Shown: positions 27,396-34,105 of the stretch, piece by piece
Numbering within the stretch: the first letter of the stretch is position 1
Layout of the letters: the number at the start of each line of letters is the position of its first letter
Source: Methylotenera sp.
GTDB taxonomy: Bacteria; Pseudomonadota; Gammaproteobacteria; Burkholderiales; Methylophilaceae
Assembly (NCBI GenBank): GCA_021732365.1
Contig: JAKFVD010000016.1
Coordinates: 271,423 to 335,422, forward strand
Length of the DNA: 64,000 nt
Direction: 5' to 3'
Position numbers and translations under genes: made by a program
The notes under the pieces: model-generated
What the model was told of the DNA's origin: nothing
What the model saw: only the letters and a program-made list of their open reading frames with translations
Databases searched by the model: none

Positions 27396-27426
27396 AAAAG
27401 TTAACCCTCAAATTGCGTTAACTTTT
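27396..27426 (-). terminator. Inverted repeat, likely the original tRNA operon terminator
   Basis: AAAAGTTAAC (27396-27405) and GTTAACTTTT (27417-27426) form a 10-bp perfect stem with an 11-base loop, followed on the minus strand by a short T-rich run. Before the element inserted, this would have lain about 80 bases after the tRNA-His 3' end, where the tRNA operon terminator is expected. The GTTAAC core could instead be an operator. Confidence 0.45.
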
Positions 27427-27506
27427 TAATCTTATTAAATACTTAACTAAGCAGTAGTATTCACTTAAAAGCTTTAGCTAAAAGATTTTGAGCAGGAATT
27501 AAATAG

Positions 27507-27552
27507 ATGGGGTGGCTGATGGGGCTCGAACCCACGACAACAGGAATCACAA
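27507..27552. repeat. attL core: 3' half of tRNA-His
   Basis: These 46 bases are identical to 32706-32751 and correspond to the tRNA-His sequence from the anticodon loop to the encoded CCA end. Homology stops at 27553, where the tRNA 5' half is missing. Confidence 0.93.
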
Positions 27553-27577
27553 CCTGAGTAACATTTAACCCTAAATT

Positions 27578-27590
27578 ATTGATTTGAAGT
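27578..27590 (+). repeat. Candidate arm-type direct repeat, left copy
   Basis: ATTGATTTGAAGT matches 12 of 13 bases of ATTGATGTGAAGT at 32672-32684, near the other end, in the same orientation. The copies lie 26 and 22 bases inside their att cores. Possible integrase or accessory-factor site. Confidence 0.4.
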
Positions 27591-27607
27591 TACATAAGCA
27601 AGTTTTC

Positions 27608-27616
27608 TGTCTAATA
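27608..27616 (-). repeat. Candidate arm-type site TATTAGACA (left, inverted)
   Basis: This 9-mer on the minus strand recurs on the plus strand at 27672-27680 and twice, as a palindrome, at 32641-32660. All copies seen are close to the element ends. Confidence 0.45.
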
Positions 27617-27671
27617 ACCAATATACTTTATATCAACTTACTATTGAGCTTATCGTTAACAATATTCACGA

Positions 27672-27680
27672 TATTAGACA
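27672..27680 (+). repeat. Candidate arm-type site TATTAGACA (left, direct)
   Basis: Second left-end copy of the 9-mer, 120 bases inside the att core and inverted with respect to 27608-27616. Confidence 0.45.
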
Positions 27681-27772
27681 AAAATGCGGTTGTACGTGAA
27701 CCTTTTGTGAAAATCTTTACCAAATAGTAAATTAAATAACAATGTGTTAAACATTTTGTTTATAATTTGCAA

Positions 27773-27840
27773 ATAAATGGATTGGGGGTTCCCGGTCGGC
27801 GTCACAGCCTCGGTGAGTGCATCGGGGCTTTTCGCTTTTT
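27773..27840 (+). ncRNA. Candidate small RNA with rho-independent terminator
   Basis: TATAAT at 27761-27766 is followed by a GC-rich segment standing out in AT-rich DNA. A 9-bp stem with 4-base loop (27807-27828) then leads to a TTTTCGCTTTTT tract. The predicted transcript is about 65 bases and has no ORF of note. The -35 box is poor, so promoter strength is uncertain. Its 3' end meets the stop codon of the convergent DUF3800 gene. A stand-alone terminator, or a replication-control RNA for the Rep protein, are alternatives. Confidence 0.35.
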
Positions 27841-28669
27841 AGGGGTAAACTTTCAATCCCCAATTTTCATATCCAGCACCTACTGCCTCTCTACCACCAC
27901 TACAAAAAAACTTTGTTTTTAAAGTCTCAAAAGCAATATTTTGCTGTGTGGGTCGCAAAATACTGAGCCCTATCGGTCTTGCTACTAGATCTGCAAGTTG
28001 CAGTCCAGCAGAATTAACTTTTTTGTCTGCAAAGATTATGTCAAACGGCAATCTTTTACCTAATTTATTAGCTCCGTCACAAATTCGTCTGAATTCCAAT
28101 TCAAGTTCGTTATCTTCTTTTTTACCTCTGCACTCCACAATTACATGGGTTAACTTATCTTCTTGTTTTTTCTCAATAATGAGTTCATAAAGTGTTTCTA
28201 AACAAAAACCTAATGCAATGTGGTATGGATTTTGTACAACACTATCTGGTTTTGCACTCAATTTATTCTTGTCTATTACACAACTTATCAAAATGAAATT
28301 ACTTACTTCAATAATGCTAGTAAGCTCAGATATGAAAGCATTTTTAATGTCTTTGTTTGGAAAAACGAATTCACCTCTTTCCTTTCTTATTTCATGTTCG
28401 TGCAAAACAACTGAATCATGTCCAAAATGATTAAATTTAAACTTTTGTAGTGCAGATACAACTTTTTCGCTGTAATGCCTTTTATGAAAAACACACAAGG
28501 CTAATACAAACATTGGATATGCCGCATCCAAATTTTGCATTCCATGGTCGCCACTTTCATCAACGTACACGACAAAATTGCTGAATTTTGATGAATTGTT
28601 TTCCGCTTTTGGCGGAGAATCTAATTGAATTTCTTCATTTTCGAATAAAGAAAACTGCTGCTGTTCCAT
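27839..28669 (-). CDS. DUF3800 family protein (element cargo)
   Basis: The 276-residue protein has the DUF3800 start YVDESGDHG (residues 35-43, with Asp37, Glu38, Asp41) and the closing LQLADLVA (223-230). These acidic clusters are thought to make an RNase H-like catalytic site. DUF3800 proteins are common on mobile elements and near defence genes, but their substrate is not established. The gene is divergent from the 164-codon gene and lies just inside attL. It has no strong Shine-Dalgarno. A nuclease role in defence or element maintenance is an inference. Confidence 0.87.
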   Translation of the reverse strand: MEQQQFSLFENEEIQLDSPPKAENNSSKFSNFVVYVDESGDHGMQNLDAAYPMFVLALCVFHKRHYSEKVVSALQKFKFNHFGHDSVVLHEHEIRKERGEFVFPNKDIKNAFISELTSIIEVSNFILISCVIDKNKLSAKPDSVVQNPYHIALGFCLETLYELIIEKKQEDKLTHVIVECRGKKEDNELELEFRRICDGANKLGKRLPFDIIFADKKVNSAGLQLADLVARPIGLSILRPTQQNIAFETLKTKFFCSGGREAVGAGYENWGLKVYP

Positions 28670-28783
28670 AAAACTATTCCTTCACTCACCACCATTATTT
28701 ATCACTTTAATATATTAGAAGATTATGGGCTAATATCTTGATCCAAATTCTTTGCTTTAGAATTTCAAATTTACAGCTAGGGG

Positions 28784-28812
28784 TTGTTTATATTCCCTCA
28801 TATCTTTATAGT
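28784..28812 (+). promoter_or_regulatory. Sigma-70-like promoter of the 164-codon gene
   Basis: TTGTTT (28784-28789) and TATAGT (28807-28812) are 17 bases apart. The start would give a leader of about 17 bases containing CAGGAG before the ATG at 28836. Confidence 0.45.
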
Positions 28813-28835
28813 GTTAACATATTCAGGAGCTTAAA

Positions 28836-29330
28836 ATGAGTAATAACCCTAGCAATCCCCCTGAGCCAGAAGATAAGTCATTAACTCCAATTGTTAGACC
28901 ACAAAGCTATTCTGAAAAACTAGTAAATGCTCTTAGTGACAATATCTTACCAAAAGAAACTGTTCCTGAAACTCAACGTTTTGCAGCACTCTCACCTGAG
29001 CAGAAGGAACAGCTTGAGCAGATCGAAAAACGTGCTTTGATTCAATTTACAGGCATGTTAGATGAGCTTGAATCTGCACTAGGTATGTTGCGCATGGGTC
29101 ACCATTTTGGCTGGAAGGTTTTATATTTAATTCACAGCAAAAAAACGATCCGCAAGTATGAAGAAATACTTGATATTAAAATTCGTGATATTTTTCCAGA
29201 TGAAGGGCCAAGCGCAGAGCGTTCAATAGGTTTAGAAATTGCTAAAAGATTCTCTAATTTTTGGAAGGTCGTTTCTGGTGAGACAGAAATGACTAAAGAA
29301 GATAAGGAAAATCGAAGGAAAATCGAATAA
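28836..29330 (+). CDS. Hypothetical element protein, 164 residues
   Basis: The gene has a good ribosome site (AGGAG, 7 bases before ATG) and is followed by a strong terminator. The product is soluble and charged: a Pro/Ser/Glu-rich N-terminus of about 55 residues, a Glu/Gln-rich helix (SPEQKEQLEQIEKRALIQF), then a mixed segment with GWKVLYLIHSKKTIRKYEEIL and a charged tail. No family was recognised. It sits between the divergent DUF3800 gene and rep with its own promoter and terminator. A regulator of rep or an element maintenance protein is possible; nothing in the sequence decides. Confidence 0.75.
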   Translation: MSNNPSNPPEPEDKSLTPIVRPQSYSEKLVNALSDNILPKETVPETQRFAALSPEQKEQLEQIEKRALIQFTGMLDELESALGMLRMGHHFGWKVLYLIHSKKTIRKYEEILDIKIRDIFPDEGPSAERSIGLEIAKRFSNFWKVVSGETEMTKEDKENRRKIE

Positions 29331-29346
29331 TTTTAAATTAAACCTC

Positions 29347-29372
29347 AAAGGGAGCTTGACGCTCCCTTTTTT
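29347..29372 (+). terminator. Rho-independent terminator after the 164-codon gene
   Basis: AAAGGGAGC and GCTCCCTTT form a 9-bp stem with loop TTGAC, followed by a T run. It separates the 164-codon gene from rep, 38 bases upstream of the rep start. Confidence 0.85.
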
Positions 29373-29409
29373 ATTGTCTATTCTGTGAGGGAATGCTAAA
29401 TTACCTTAC

Positions 29410-30558
29410 ATGAAAAACGAAGACAACAAATTAATTGCAGTTAATCCTACCGCGTTCGGCTCGGTTGGTTGTGCGGATGCGCCAGCACCGCTCAGCCAAC
29501 CGAACGAAGGCGGAACAGCAACGCCTCAAACATCATCGATATTGGAATCTGCAGATGCCCCCCGTCTGGTAATACGGGGGGAAAGTTTAAATAATACAGA
29601 TAACGACAATGGTGAAAAGTTTGAGCTTTTTAGTGTTAACGGCAAACCAGTTCTTATATCTACTCCATTACCTAAAGCAGATGGTGAGCCTTATTCAGCA
29701 ATAACCGATTTTCTTAACTGCACATTCACTTTTAAAGAATTCAATATTGATTCAGTTATATTTGATTTAGTTAATTGCTTAGGTAAAAGTTTTTCGCCCA
29801 CCATAAATAGATATAAGGGCTTGCATGGTTGGCAGGAATCCATCCAGCTAGGTGAAACTAAAACATTCTTTGCTTATGGCGGACAAAATAACACCGCATT
29901 TTTATCCATACCTGCTGAGGGCTGCCATATGGTCCCAAGCTGGCTTTCACTAACCAAACTTTTACGCGATAAGTTTAAAGCCAAAATTACTAGATGGGAT
30001 GGTGCTGTTGACGACTATGAAGGAATTTATAACGTCGATTTGGCTGTGTCTTTATACCAAGAAGGATTATTTAATGCAGGTGGAAAAATGCCATCTTGTA
30101 GTCAAAATGGAAATTGGATAAAGCCTGATGGGCGTGGTCGCACATTTTATGTTGGCAGACGCGAAAATGGAAAAATGCTGCGCGTCTATGAAAAAGGCAT
30201 GCAACTTGGGAAGAAGTTTCATCCATGGGTGCGTTGGGAAGTTGAGTTTCATAATAAAGATCGTGATATTCCTTGGGATGTATTACTAGAGCCTGGCAAG
30301 TATGTAGCTGGATCATATCCAAAAGCCACTGGATGGGTTCAAGAGAAAATGCAACGTATTCGCACATTGCAGGACACAACTCGAATTCATTATGACTGTT
30401 TAACGCATTATCTATCTAATGGATTTGGCAAGCATATAAACGTCATGCTAGAAATCGAAGGATCATATGAAAATGTAGTTAAAAAAATCATTAGAGATGG
30501 TATACCCAAAAGATTAAACATGCCTATTCCAGCCAAAAATGATGGGTGGGCTGAATGA
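29410..30558 (+). CDS. Rolling-circle replication initiator (Rep_trans / RstA-like)
   Basis: The 382-residue protein has a low-complexity, poorly conserved first 90 residues, then a Rep_trans-type domain: DFLNCTFTF, RYKGLHGWQESIQLG, ITRWDGAVDDYEG (acidic metal-binding region) and GRTFYVGRRENGKMLRVYEKG followed by WVRWEVEFHNKDRDIPWD. These blocks are typical of phage replication initiators of the RstA type and of the pT181 RepC superfamily, which nick a DNA hairpin and bind its 5' end covalently. The 5' coding region contains strong hairpins (29453-29506 and 29558-29581), as if the origin is inside the gene. Its stop overlaps the next start (ATGA). Confidence 0.87.
   Translation: MKNEDNKLIAVNPTAFGSVGCADAPAPLSQPNEGGTATPQTSSILESADAPRLVIRGESLNNTDNDNGEKFELFSVNGKPVLISTPLPKADGEPYSAITDFLNCTFTFKEFNIDSVIFDLVNCLGKSFSPTINRYKGLHGWQESIQLGETKTFFAYGGQNNTAFLSIPAEGCHMVPSWLSLTKLLRDKFKAKITRWDGAVDDYEGIYNVDLAVSLYQEGLFNAGGKMPSCSQNGNWIKPDGRGRTFYVGRRENGKMLRVYEKGMQLGKKFHPWVRWEVEFHNKDRDIPWDVLLEPGKYVAGSYPKATGWVQEKMQRIRTLQDTTRIHYDCLTHYLSNGFGKHINVMLEIEGSYENVVKKIIRDGIPKRLNMPIPAKNDGWAE
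29453..29506 (+). repeat. Nested hairpin inside the rep 5' coding region
   Basis: TCGGTTGG (29461-29468) pairs with CCAACCGA (29496-29503), with an inner GCGG/CCGC stem (29473-29476 and 29488-29491). An overlapping alternative is CGTTCGG (29453-29459) with CCGAACG (29500-29506). This suits a structured origin rather than ordinary coding. Confidence 0.6.
29558..29581 (+). repeat. Perfect 8-bp hairpin, candidate double-strand origin / nick site
   Basis: CCCCCCGT (29558-29565) and ACGGGGGG (29574-29581) flank the 8-base loop CTGGTAAT. A GC-only stem with an AT-containing loop is the usual form of a rolling-circle nick site. Confidence 0.55.
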
Positions 30559-30779
30559 GCATATTAAATATAATATTTTTAAGCTCTCAAGAGCTCAAAG
30601 AATTAACAGATTTAAAAATTCCAAAAGCTCAAATGCGGTGGCTTGATAAAAATAAGTACCCCTATGAAATAAGCGCTGCTGGTAAACCCAAAGTGCTCCG
30701 CTCGTACTTATTTGATCGACTCCAGAATACTTTAAATAAGACACAATCAGCTGAACCAAATTTTGATGCAATCAGATAG
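30555..30779 (+). CDS. DUF4224 protein, likely excisionase/integrase partner
   Basis: The 74-residue product carries LSSQELKELTDLKIPKAQMRWL and YPYEISAAGKPKVLRSYL, matching the DUF4224 pattern (FLTxxELxELTG..RxxxQxxWL, then a short hairpin). DUF4224 genes are usually found directly before phage-type tyrosine integrases and are thought to be small DNA-binding partners. Here the gene overlaps rep by 4 bases and precedes the integrase by 9 bases, so rep, this gene and int form one operon. That links replication and excision, a useful logic for a self-replicating integrative element. Confidence 0.82.
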   Translation: MSILNIIFLSSQELKELTDLKIPKAQMRWLDKNKYPYEISAAGKPKVLRSYLFDRLQNTLNKTQSAEPNFDAIR

Positions 30780-30788
30780 AGAAAACTA

Positions 30789-31790
30789 ATGGGCAGAAGA
30801 CGTAAATTCAATTTCAATTTACCACCAAGAATGTATCTAAAACATGGTGCTTATTACTATGTTTCTAGAGAAAATAAATGGATAAGATTATCAGAAGATA
30901 AAGCGATAGCATTTGCTAAATGGGCAGAAATTGAAGGCGAAACGCCTAGAGAAAATGGATCAGAAAAGCCTTTAACTGGATCTGTTGGTGCATTAATTGA
31001 AAAATACATGATTGAAATTGCACCTCGAAAAGCAAAATCAACTTATCAAGGAAATTTAATTGAAGCTAAAAACTTAAAAGATGTATTTGGCAAAATGCTT
31101 GTATTAGAAATAAGACCCATGCATGTTGCGAAATATTTAGACATTCGTGGAATAAAAGCACCAGTTAGAGCGAACCGAGAAATATCCCTGCTTTCACACA
31201 TTTTTAGTTATGCAATGAGATGGGGTCAGATAGACAGAAATCCATGTATTGGGGTTGCTAAGCATCCTGAAAAAGGTCGCGATCGTTATATTTCAGATCA
31301 AGAATTTGAAGGGGTAAAAAAACTAGCAAGTGATTTAATTGTGATCGTAATGGATTTTGCATACATAACCGCAATGAGAAAAGGTGATATTCTCAAACTT
31401 AGATTAGATCAAATTAATGATGAAGGCATATGGATTAAACAATCGAAAACAGGTACTAAACAGCTCTATGAGTGGACAGATGGCTTGGTTAATGTTGTTA
31501 GTAGAGCGAAAGCATTAAAACGACCTATACAAGGTTTATATTTGTTTTGCACACGACAAGGACAACCTTATTCAGATACTGGAATTAAAGCAATGTGGAA
31601 CCGAGTGCAAATTAAATGGGCTGAATCAGGAGGTCAACGTTTTACTTTTCATGATATTCGTGCAAAATCTTTAACAGATGCTAAAAGGCTAGGATTAGAT
31701 GCACAATCTTTAGCGGGCCACGCAAATGCTGAAATGACAAATCACTATATAAAATTAAAGGAATTTAAAAGGGTAAAGTCACTGAAATAA
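30789..31790 (+). CDS. Tyrosine recombinase / phage-type integrase
   Basis: The 333-residue integrase starts with a basic arm-binding domain (MGRRRKFNFNLPPRMY). A core-binding SAM-like domain at about 60-165 follows, then the catalytic domain with all expected residues: Arg197 (ITAMRKGDIL), the HxxR pair His288/Arg291 (HDIRAKS), His311 (LAGHANAEM) and the nucleophile Tyr320 (NHYIKLK). Nothing is missing, so it should be active. It targets the 3' half of tRNA-His, judged by the 46-bp repeat. It is the last gene of the rep-DUF4224-int operon and converges with the gene at 31794. Confidence 0.96.
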   Translation: MGRRRKFNFNLPPRMYLKHGAYYYVSRENKWIRLSEDKAIAFAKWAEIEGETPRENGSEKPLTGSVGALIEKYMIEIAPRKAKSTYQGNLIEAKNLKDVFGKMLVLEIRPMHVAKYLDIRGIKAPVRANREISLLSHIFSYAMRWGQIDRNPCIGVAKHPEKGRDRYISDQEFEGVKKLASDLIVIVMDFAYITAMRKGDILKLRLDQINDEGIWIKQSKTGTKQLYEWTDGLVNVVSRAKALKRPIQGLYLFCTRQGQPYSDTGIKAMWNRVQIKWAESGGQRFTFHDIRAKSLTDAKRLGLDAQSLAGHANAEMTNHYIKLKEFKRVKSLK

Positions 31791-31793
31791 GTA

Positions 31794-32603
31794 TTAATAA
31801 TATTTGTAGTTATCATATTTACTACCAAAAGGAATTAAATTTATTTCATCCCTAAAATTAGGCTCATAAATTTCAGGGCTCTGCCCATCATAATTAGTTT
31901 TTAAACTTCTTCCATGTTTAATTAATTTACTGAGCAATGACATGCAAAAATAAATGGCATCATCATTTCGAATTAATAAATATTGAACAACATTATGATT
32001 TGAAAGATTTCTATTTCCATCTATTGTTGTGCCAAAATAATTTGCCACATCAATAATTCTTTCTTGATCAGTAAACTTTTTGTGTTCACTTAAATAATTT
32101 TCGGTAAGTTTGTTATTTTCTTTGATTGTCTCGTTTAATAATCTTATTGACTCTTCTATAACTGTGAAATCATAAATAGCTTTTTCATTCAAAGATAAAT
32201 TATTAAACAATATACTTCGCAAATTAACAGTATCAATTTGCGGTTCACCAATAATTGGGCAAAGTCTTACAAAGTCAAAATCATCAATATTTTTACCCGC
32301 ATTTATCCAATTTAAAAAAGACTTCCTTTGGGTAAAGTATTCTTTATGCGTCGGTTTTACAAAACTTTTTGTAACGAATAGATACTTATTAATATGAGTA
32401 AGTATTGCTATAGCAGCATTAACATTTTTTATTTCTTTAAGTGCCAATTCCTTATTTTTTAAATTTTCGATAACTGTTTGTGCACCTGATGCACCGAAAA
32501 AAGCACCTAAACCAGTACCTAAAAGAGGCAAAATAAAATCTTTATTTAAAATCTTATTAAATAAGAAATTTATGCATTCTAATAAAAATAATTCAGGAGT
32601 CAT
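31794..32603 (-). CDS. Membrane-anchored hypothetical protein (element cargo)
   Basis: The 269-residue protein has one N-terminal hydrophobic segment (about 20-45, FILPLLGTGLGAFFGASGA) then a soluble, Asn/Lys/Ile-rich, mostly helical part with FDFVRLCPIIGEP and LFNNLSLNEKAIYDFTVIEESI. No family was recognised. Codon use is AT-rich like the rest of the element. It lies on the minus strand downstream of tRNA-His, the same direction as the tRNA operon, and may be read from it. An element-borne defence, exclusion or sensing membrane protein is possible but not supported directly. No signal peptidase site is visible. Confidence 0.7.
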   Translation of the reverse strand: MTPELFLLECINFLFNKILNKDFILPLLGTGLGAFFGASGAQTVIENLKNKELALKEIKNVNAAIAILTHINKYLFVTKSFVKPTHKEYFTQRKSFLNWINAGKNIDDFDFVRLCPIIGEPQIDTVNLRSILFNNLSLNEKAIYDFTVIEESIRLLNETIKENNKLTENYLSEHKKFTDQERIIDVANYFGTTIDGNRNLSNHNVVQYLLIRNDDAIYFCMSLLSKLIKHGRSLKTNYDGQSPEIYEPNFRDEINLIPFGSKYDNYKYY

Positions 32604-32640
32604 TTTAGAATAATCTCAATTCTTAAATTTTTATACAAAA

Positions 32641-32660
32641 TATTAGACAAATGTCTAATA
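32641..32660. repeat. Palindromic pair of TATTAGACA near attR
   Basis: TATTAGACA and its reverse complement TGTCTAATA lie back to back with 2 bases between (20-bp palindrome). The same 9-mer occurs twice near attL. Candidate arm/excisionase sites; on the minus strand it could also act as a weak terminator (T run follows). Confidence 0.5.
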
Positions 32661-32671
32661 AATACTTATTA

Positions 32672-32684
32672 ATTGATGTGAAGT
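32672..32684 (+). repeat. Candidate arm-type direct repeat, right copy
   Basis: ATTGATGTGAAGT, one mismatch to 27578-27590, and 22 bases inside the attR core. Confidence 0.4.
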
Positions 32685-32705
32685 GTTGAGATAAAGGCAA
32701 GATAA

Positions 32706-32751
32706 ATGGGGTGGCTGATGGGGCTCGAACCCACGACAACAGGAATCACAA
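32706..32751. repeat. attR core: inside the intact tRNA-His gene
   Basis: Identical to the attL core over 46 bases; it covers the tRNA-His 3' half and the encoded CCA plus one flanking base. The element restored a full tRNA at this end. Confidence 0.93.
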
Positions 32752-32783
32752 TCCTGGACTCTACCAACTGAGCTACAGCCACC
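32707..32783 (-). tRNA. tRNA-His (GTG)
   Basis: Cloverleaf on the minus strand with anticodon GTG, extra 5' G opposite the C discriminator as required for histidine tRNA, T-loop GGTTCGAGCC and an encoded CCA (32707-32709). It is intact despite the integrated element at its 3' side. Last gene of the Pro-Arg-His operon. Confidence 0.96.
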
Positions 32784-32804
32784 ATTGAAACTAGATAAGC
32801 AGTT

Positions 32805-32881
32805 TGGTCTGCCCGACAGGAATCGAACCTGTAACCCCCAGCTTAGAAGGCTGGTGCTCTATCCGGTTGAGCTACGGGCAG
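32805..32881 (-). tRNA. tRNA-Arg (TCT)
   Basis: Minus-strand cloverleaf with 7-bp acceptor CTGCCCG/CGGGCAG, anticodon TCT in loop CTTCTAA, T-loop GGTTCGATTCC and encoded CCA (32805-32807). Middle gene of the tRNA operon, 21 bases from tRNA-His. Confidence 0.95.
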
Positions 32882-32945
32882 ATGGTTACACGTTTGAAGC
32901 ACTAACTAAAAGGGAAGACCACTTTATTTTTACTGCTAAAGTAAT

Positions 32946-33022
32946 TGGTCGGCGTGGAGAGATTCGAACTCCCGACATCCTGCTCCCAAAGCAGGCGCGC
33001 TACCAGGCTACGCTACACGCCG
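32946..33022 (-). tRNA. tRNA-Pro (TGG)
   Basis: Minus-strand cloverleaf with acceptor CGGCGTG/CACGCCG, anticodon TGG in loop CTTTGGGA, T-loop AGTTCGAATCT and encoded CCA. First gene of the Pro-Arg-His operon. Confidence 0.95.
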
Positions 33023-33032
33023 AAGAGGCAGA

Positions 33033-33061
33033 AATATAGCGCAATACAGCCTTTTGGTCAA
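33033..33061 (-). promoter_or_regulatory. Promoter of the tRNA-Pro-Arg-His operon
   Basis: On the minus strand TTGACC (33056-33061) and TATATT (33033-33038) are 17 bases apart, followed by a C-rich discriminator, as expected for a stringently controlled stable-RNA promoter. It lies about 10 bases before tRNA-Pro. Confidence 0.75.
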
Positions 33062-33114
33062 TTCTAATATGTTAAAATGTTACTTTATTTTTAATAATTG
33101 TTTGAATTACACGT

Positions 33115-33975
33115 ATGACAGCACAAATTATCAATGGCAAAGCGATTGCAGAGGATTTATTAAACAGCATTAAGGCAAAAGTGACTGCGCGAGTTCATGC
33201 AGGAAAACGTGCACCTTGCCTTGCCGTTGTATTAATTGGTGCAGACCCAGCATCCGCTATTTATGTGCGTAATAAAAGACTGGCTTGCGAAAAAGTAGGC
33301 ATTAAGTCGATTGCTTATGATTTACCGACCAGCACTACTCAAGCCGAATTATTTGCTTTAATCGATCATTTAAATACCGATTCAACAACTGACGGTATTT
33401 TGGTGCAATCGCCTTTGCCTAGCCATATTGATGAAGATTTATTGATAGAGCGCATTAGCCCAAATAAAGATGTAGATGGATTTCACCCTTACAATATCGG
33501 CAAACTTGCGGTGCGCCAGCCAGCTTTGCGCTCTTGCACACCTTTTGGTGTGATTAAATTATTACAAGCCTACAATATTGAGCTAATGGGCTTAGATGCG
33601 GTAATTGTCGGTGTATCCAACCATGTAGGCCGCCCTATGGCATTAGAACTATTACTGGCAGGCTGCACCATCACCAGTTGCCATCGCCATACCAAAGATT
33701 TAGCTGGTCATATTAAAAAAGCCGATTTATTAGTTTCAGCCGTTGGCAAATACGGCATCATCAAGGGTGAATGGATTAAACAGGGTGCGATTGTGGTTGA
33801 TATTGGCATTAACCGTTTGGCCGATGGCAAAATTACAGGCGATGTTGAATTTGATATTGCAAAAGAACGCGCCGCGTATATCACGCCCGTGCCTGGCGGT
33901 GTGGGGCCAATGACAGTCGCAACACTGATGGAAAATACCTTATTAGCCTTAGAGTTAAGTGAGCGCGCTGATTAA
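33115..33975 (+). CDS. folD: Bifunctional methylene-THF dehydrogenase / cyclohydrolase
   Basis: The 286-residue protein has FolD family blocks: [14 protein letters not shown] (with the catalytic Tyr/Lys region), [15 protein letters not shown], the NADP-binding [23 protein letters not shown] and [16 protein letters not shown] near the end. It interconverts methylene-, methenyl- and formyl-tetrahydrofolate in the cytoplasm, supplying C1 units; in a methylotroph it would also tie into C1 assimilation. It is transcribed alone, away from the tRNA operon. The leader is short and AT-rich without a distinct Shine-Dalgarno. Confidence 0.98.
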   Translation: MTAQIINGKAIAEDLLNSIKAKVTARVHAGKRAPCLAVVLIGADPASAIYVRNKRLACEKVGIKSIAYDLPTSTTQAELFALIDHLNTDSTTDGILVQSPLPSHIDEDLLIERISPNKDVDGFHPYNIGKLAVRQPALRSCTPFGVIKLLQAYNIELMGLDAVIVGVSNHVGRPMALELLLAGCTITSCHRHTKDLAGHIKKADLLVSAVGKYGIIKGEWIKQGAIVVDIGINRLADGKITGDVEFDIAKERAAYITPVPGGVGPMTVATLMENTLLALELSERAD

Positions 33976-34105
33976 TACTGCTTTGCATAGTTAGCGCATT
34001 AGGTGTACACTCGCGCGATTGAAAATTTGGTATTTTAGCGTCTTATTTTTTCAAGTAACTGATTTTATTATAAAAAAATAGCTGGATAACTTGTTGGATC
34101 AAACC

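Larger units (their letters stand above)
27507..32751. mobile_element. 5.2-kb integrative element in tRNA-His (integrase, Rep, DUF3800)
   Basis: A perfect 46-bp direct repeat marks both ends (27507-27552 and 32706-32751), giving a 5,199-bp unit. The right copy is the 3' half of an intact tRNA-His gene; the left copy has only that half. Inside are a DUF3800 gene, a 164-codon unknown, a Rep_trans initiator, a DUF4224 gene, an intact tyrosine integrase and a membrane-anchored unknown. The DNA is visibly more AT-rich than its surroundings. No virion, relaxase-type conjugation or partition gene is present. It is best described as a small integrative rolling-circle element or phage satellite. Confidence 0.88.

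Noticed and set aside
27507..27552. A decayed tRNA-His pseudogene
   Set aside because: It is a perfect copy of exactly the 3' half with an abrupt end, and it pairs with an integrase at the other copy, so it is an att site rather than decay.
27507..32751. A remnant of a tailed prophage
   Set aside because: No head, tail, lysis or packaging gene is present and all visible genes are intact; the 46-bp bounds show the element is complete at 5.2 kb.
32785..33039. An 84-codon plus-strand frame across the tRNA genes
   Set aside because: It overlaps tRNA-Arg and tRNA-Pro on the opposite strand and reads through their conserved stems; not a gene.
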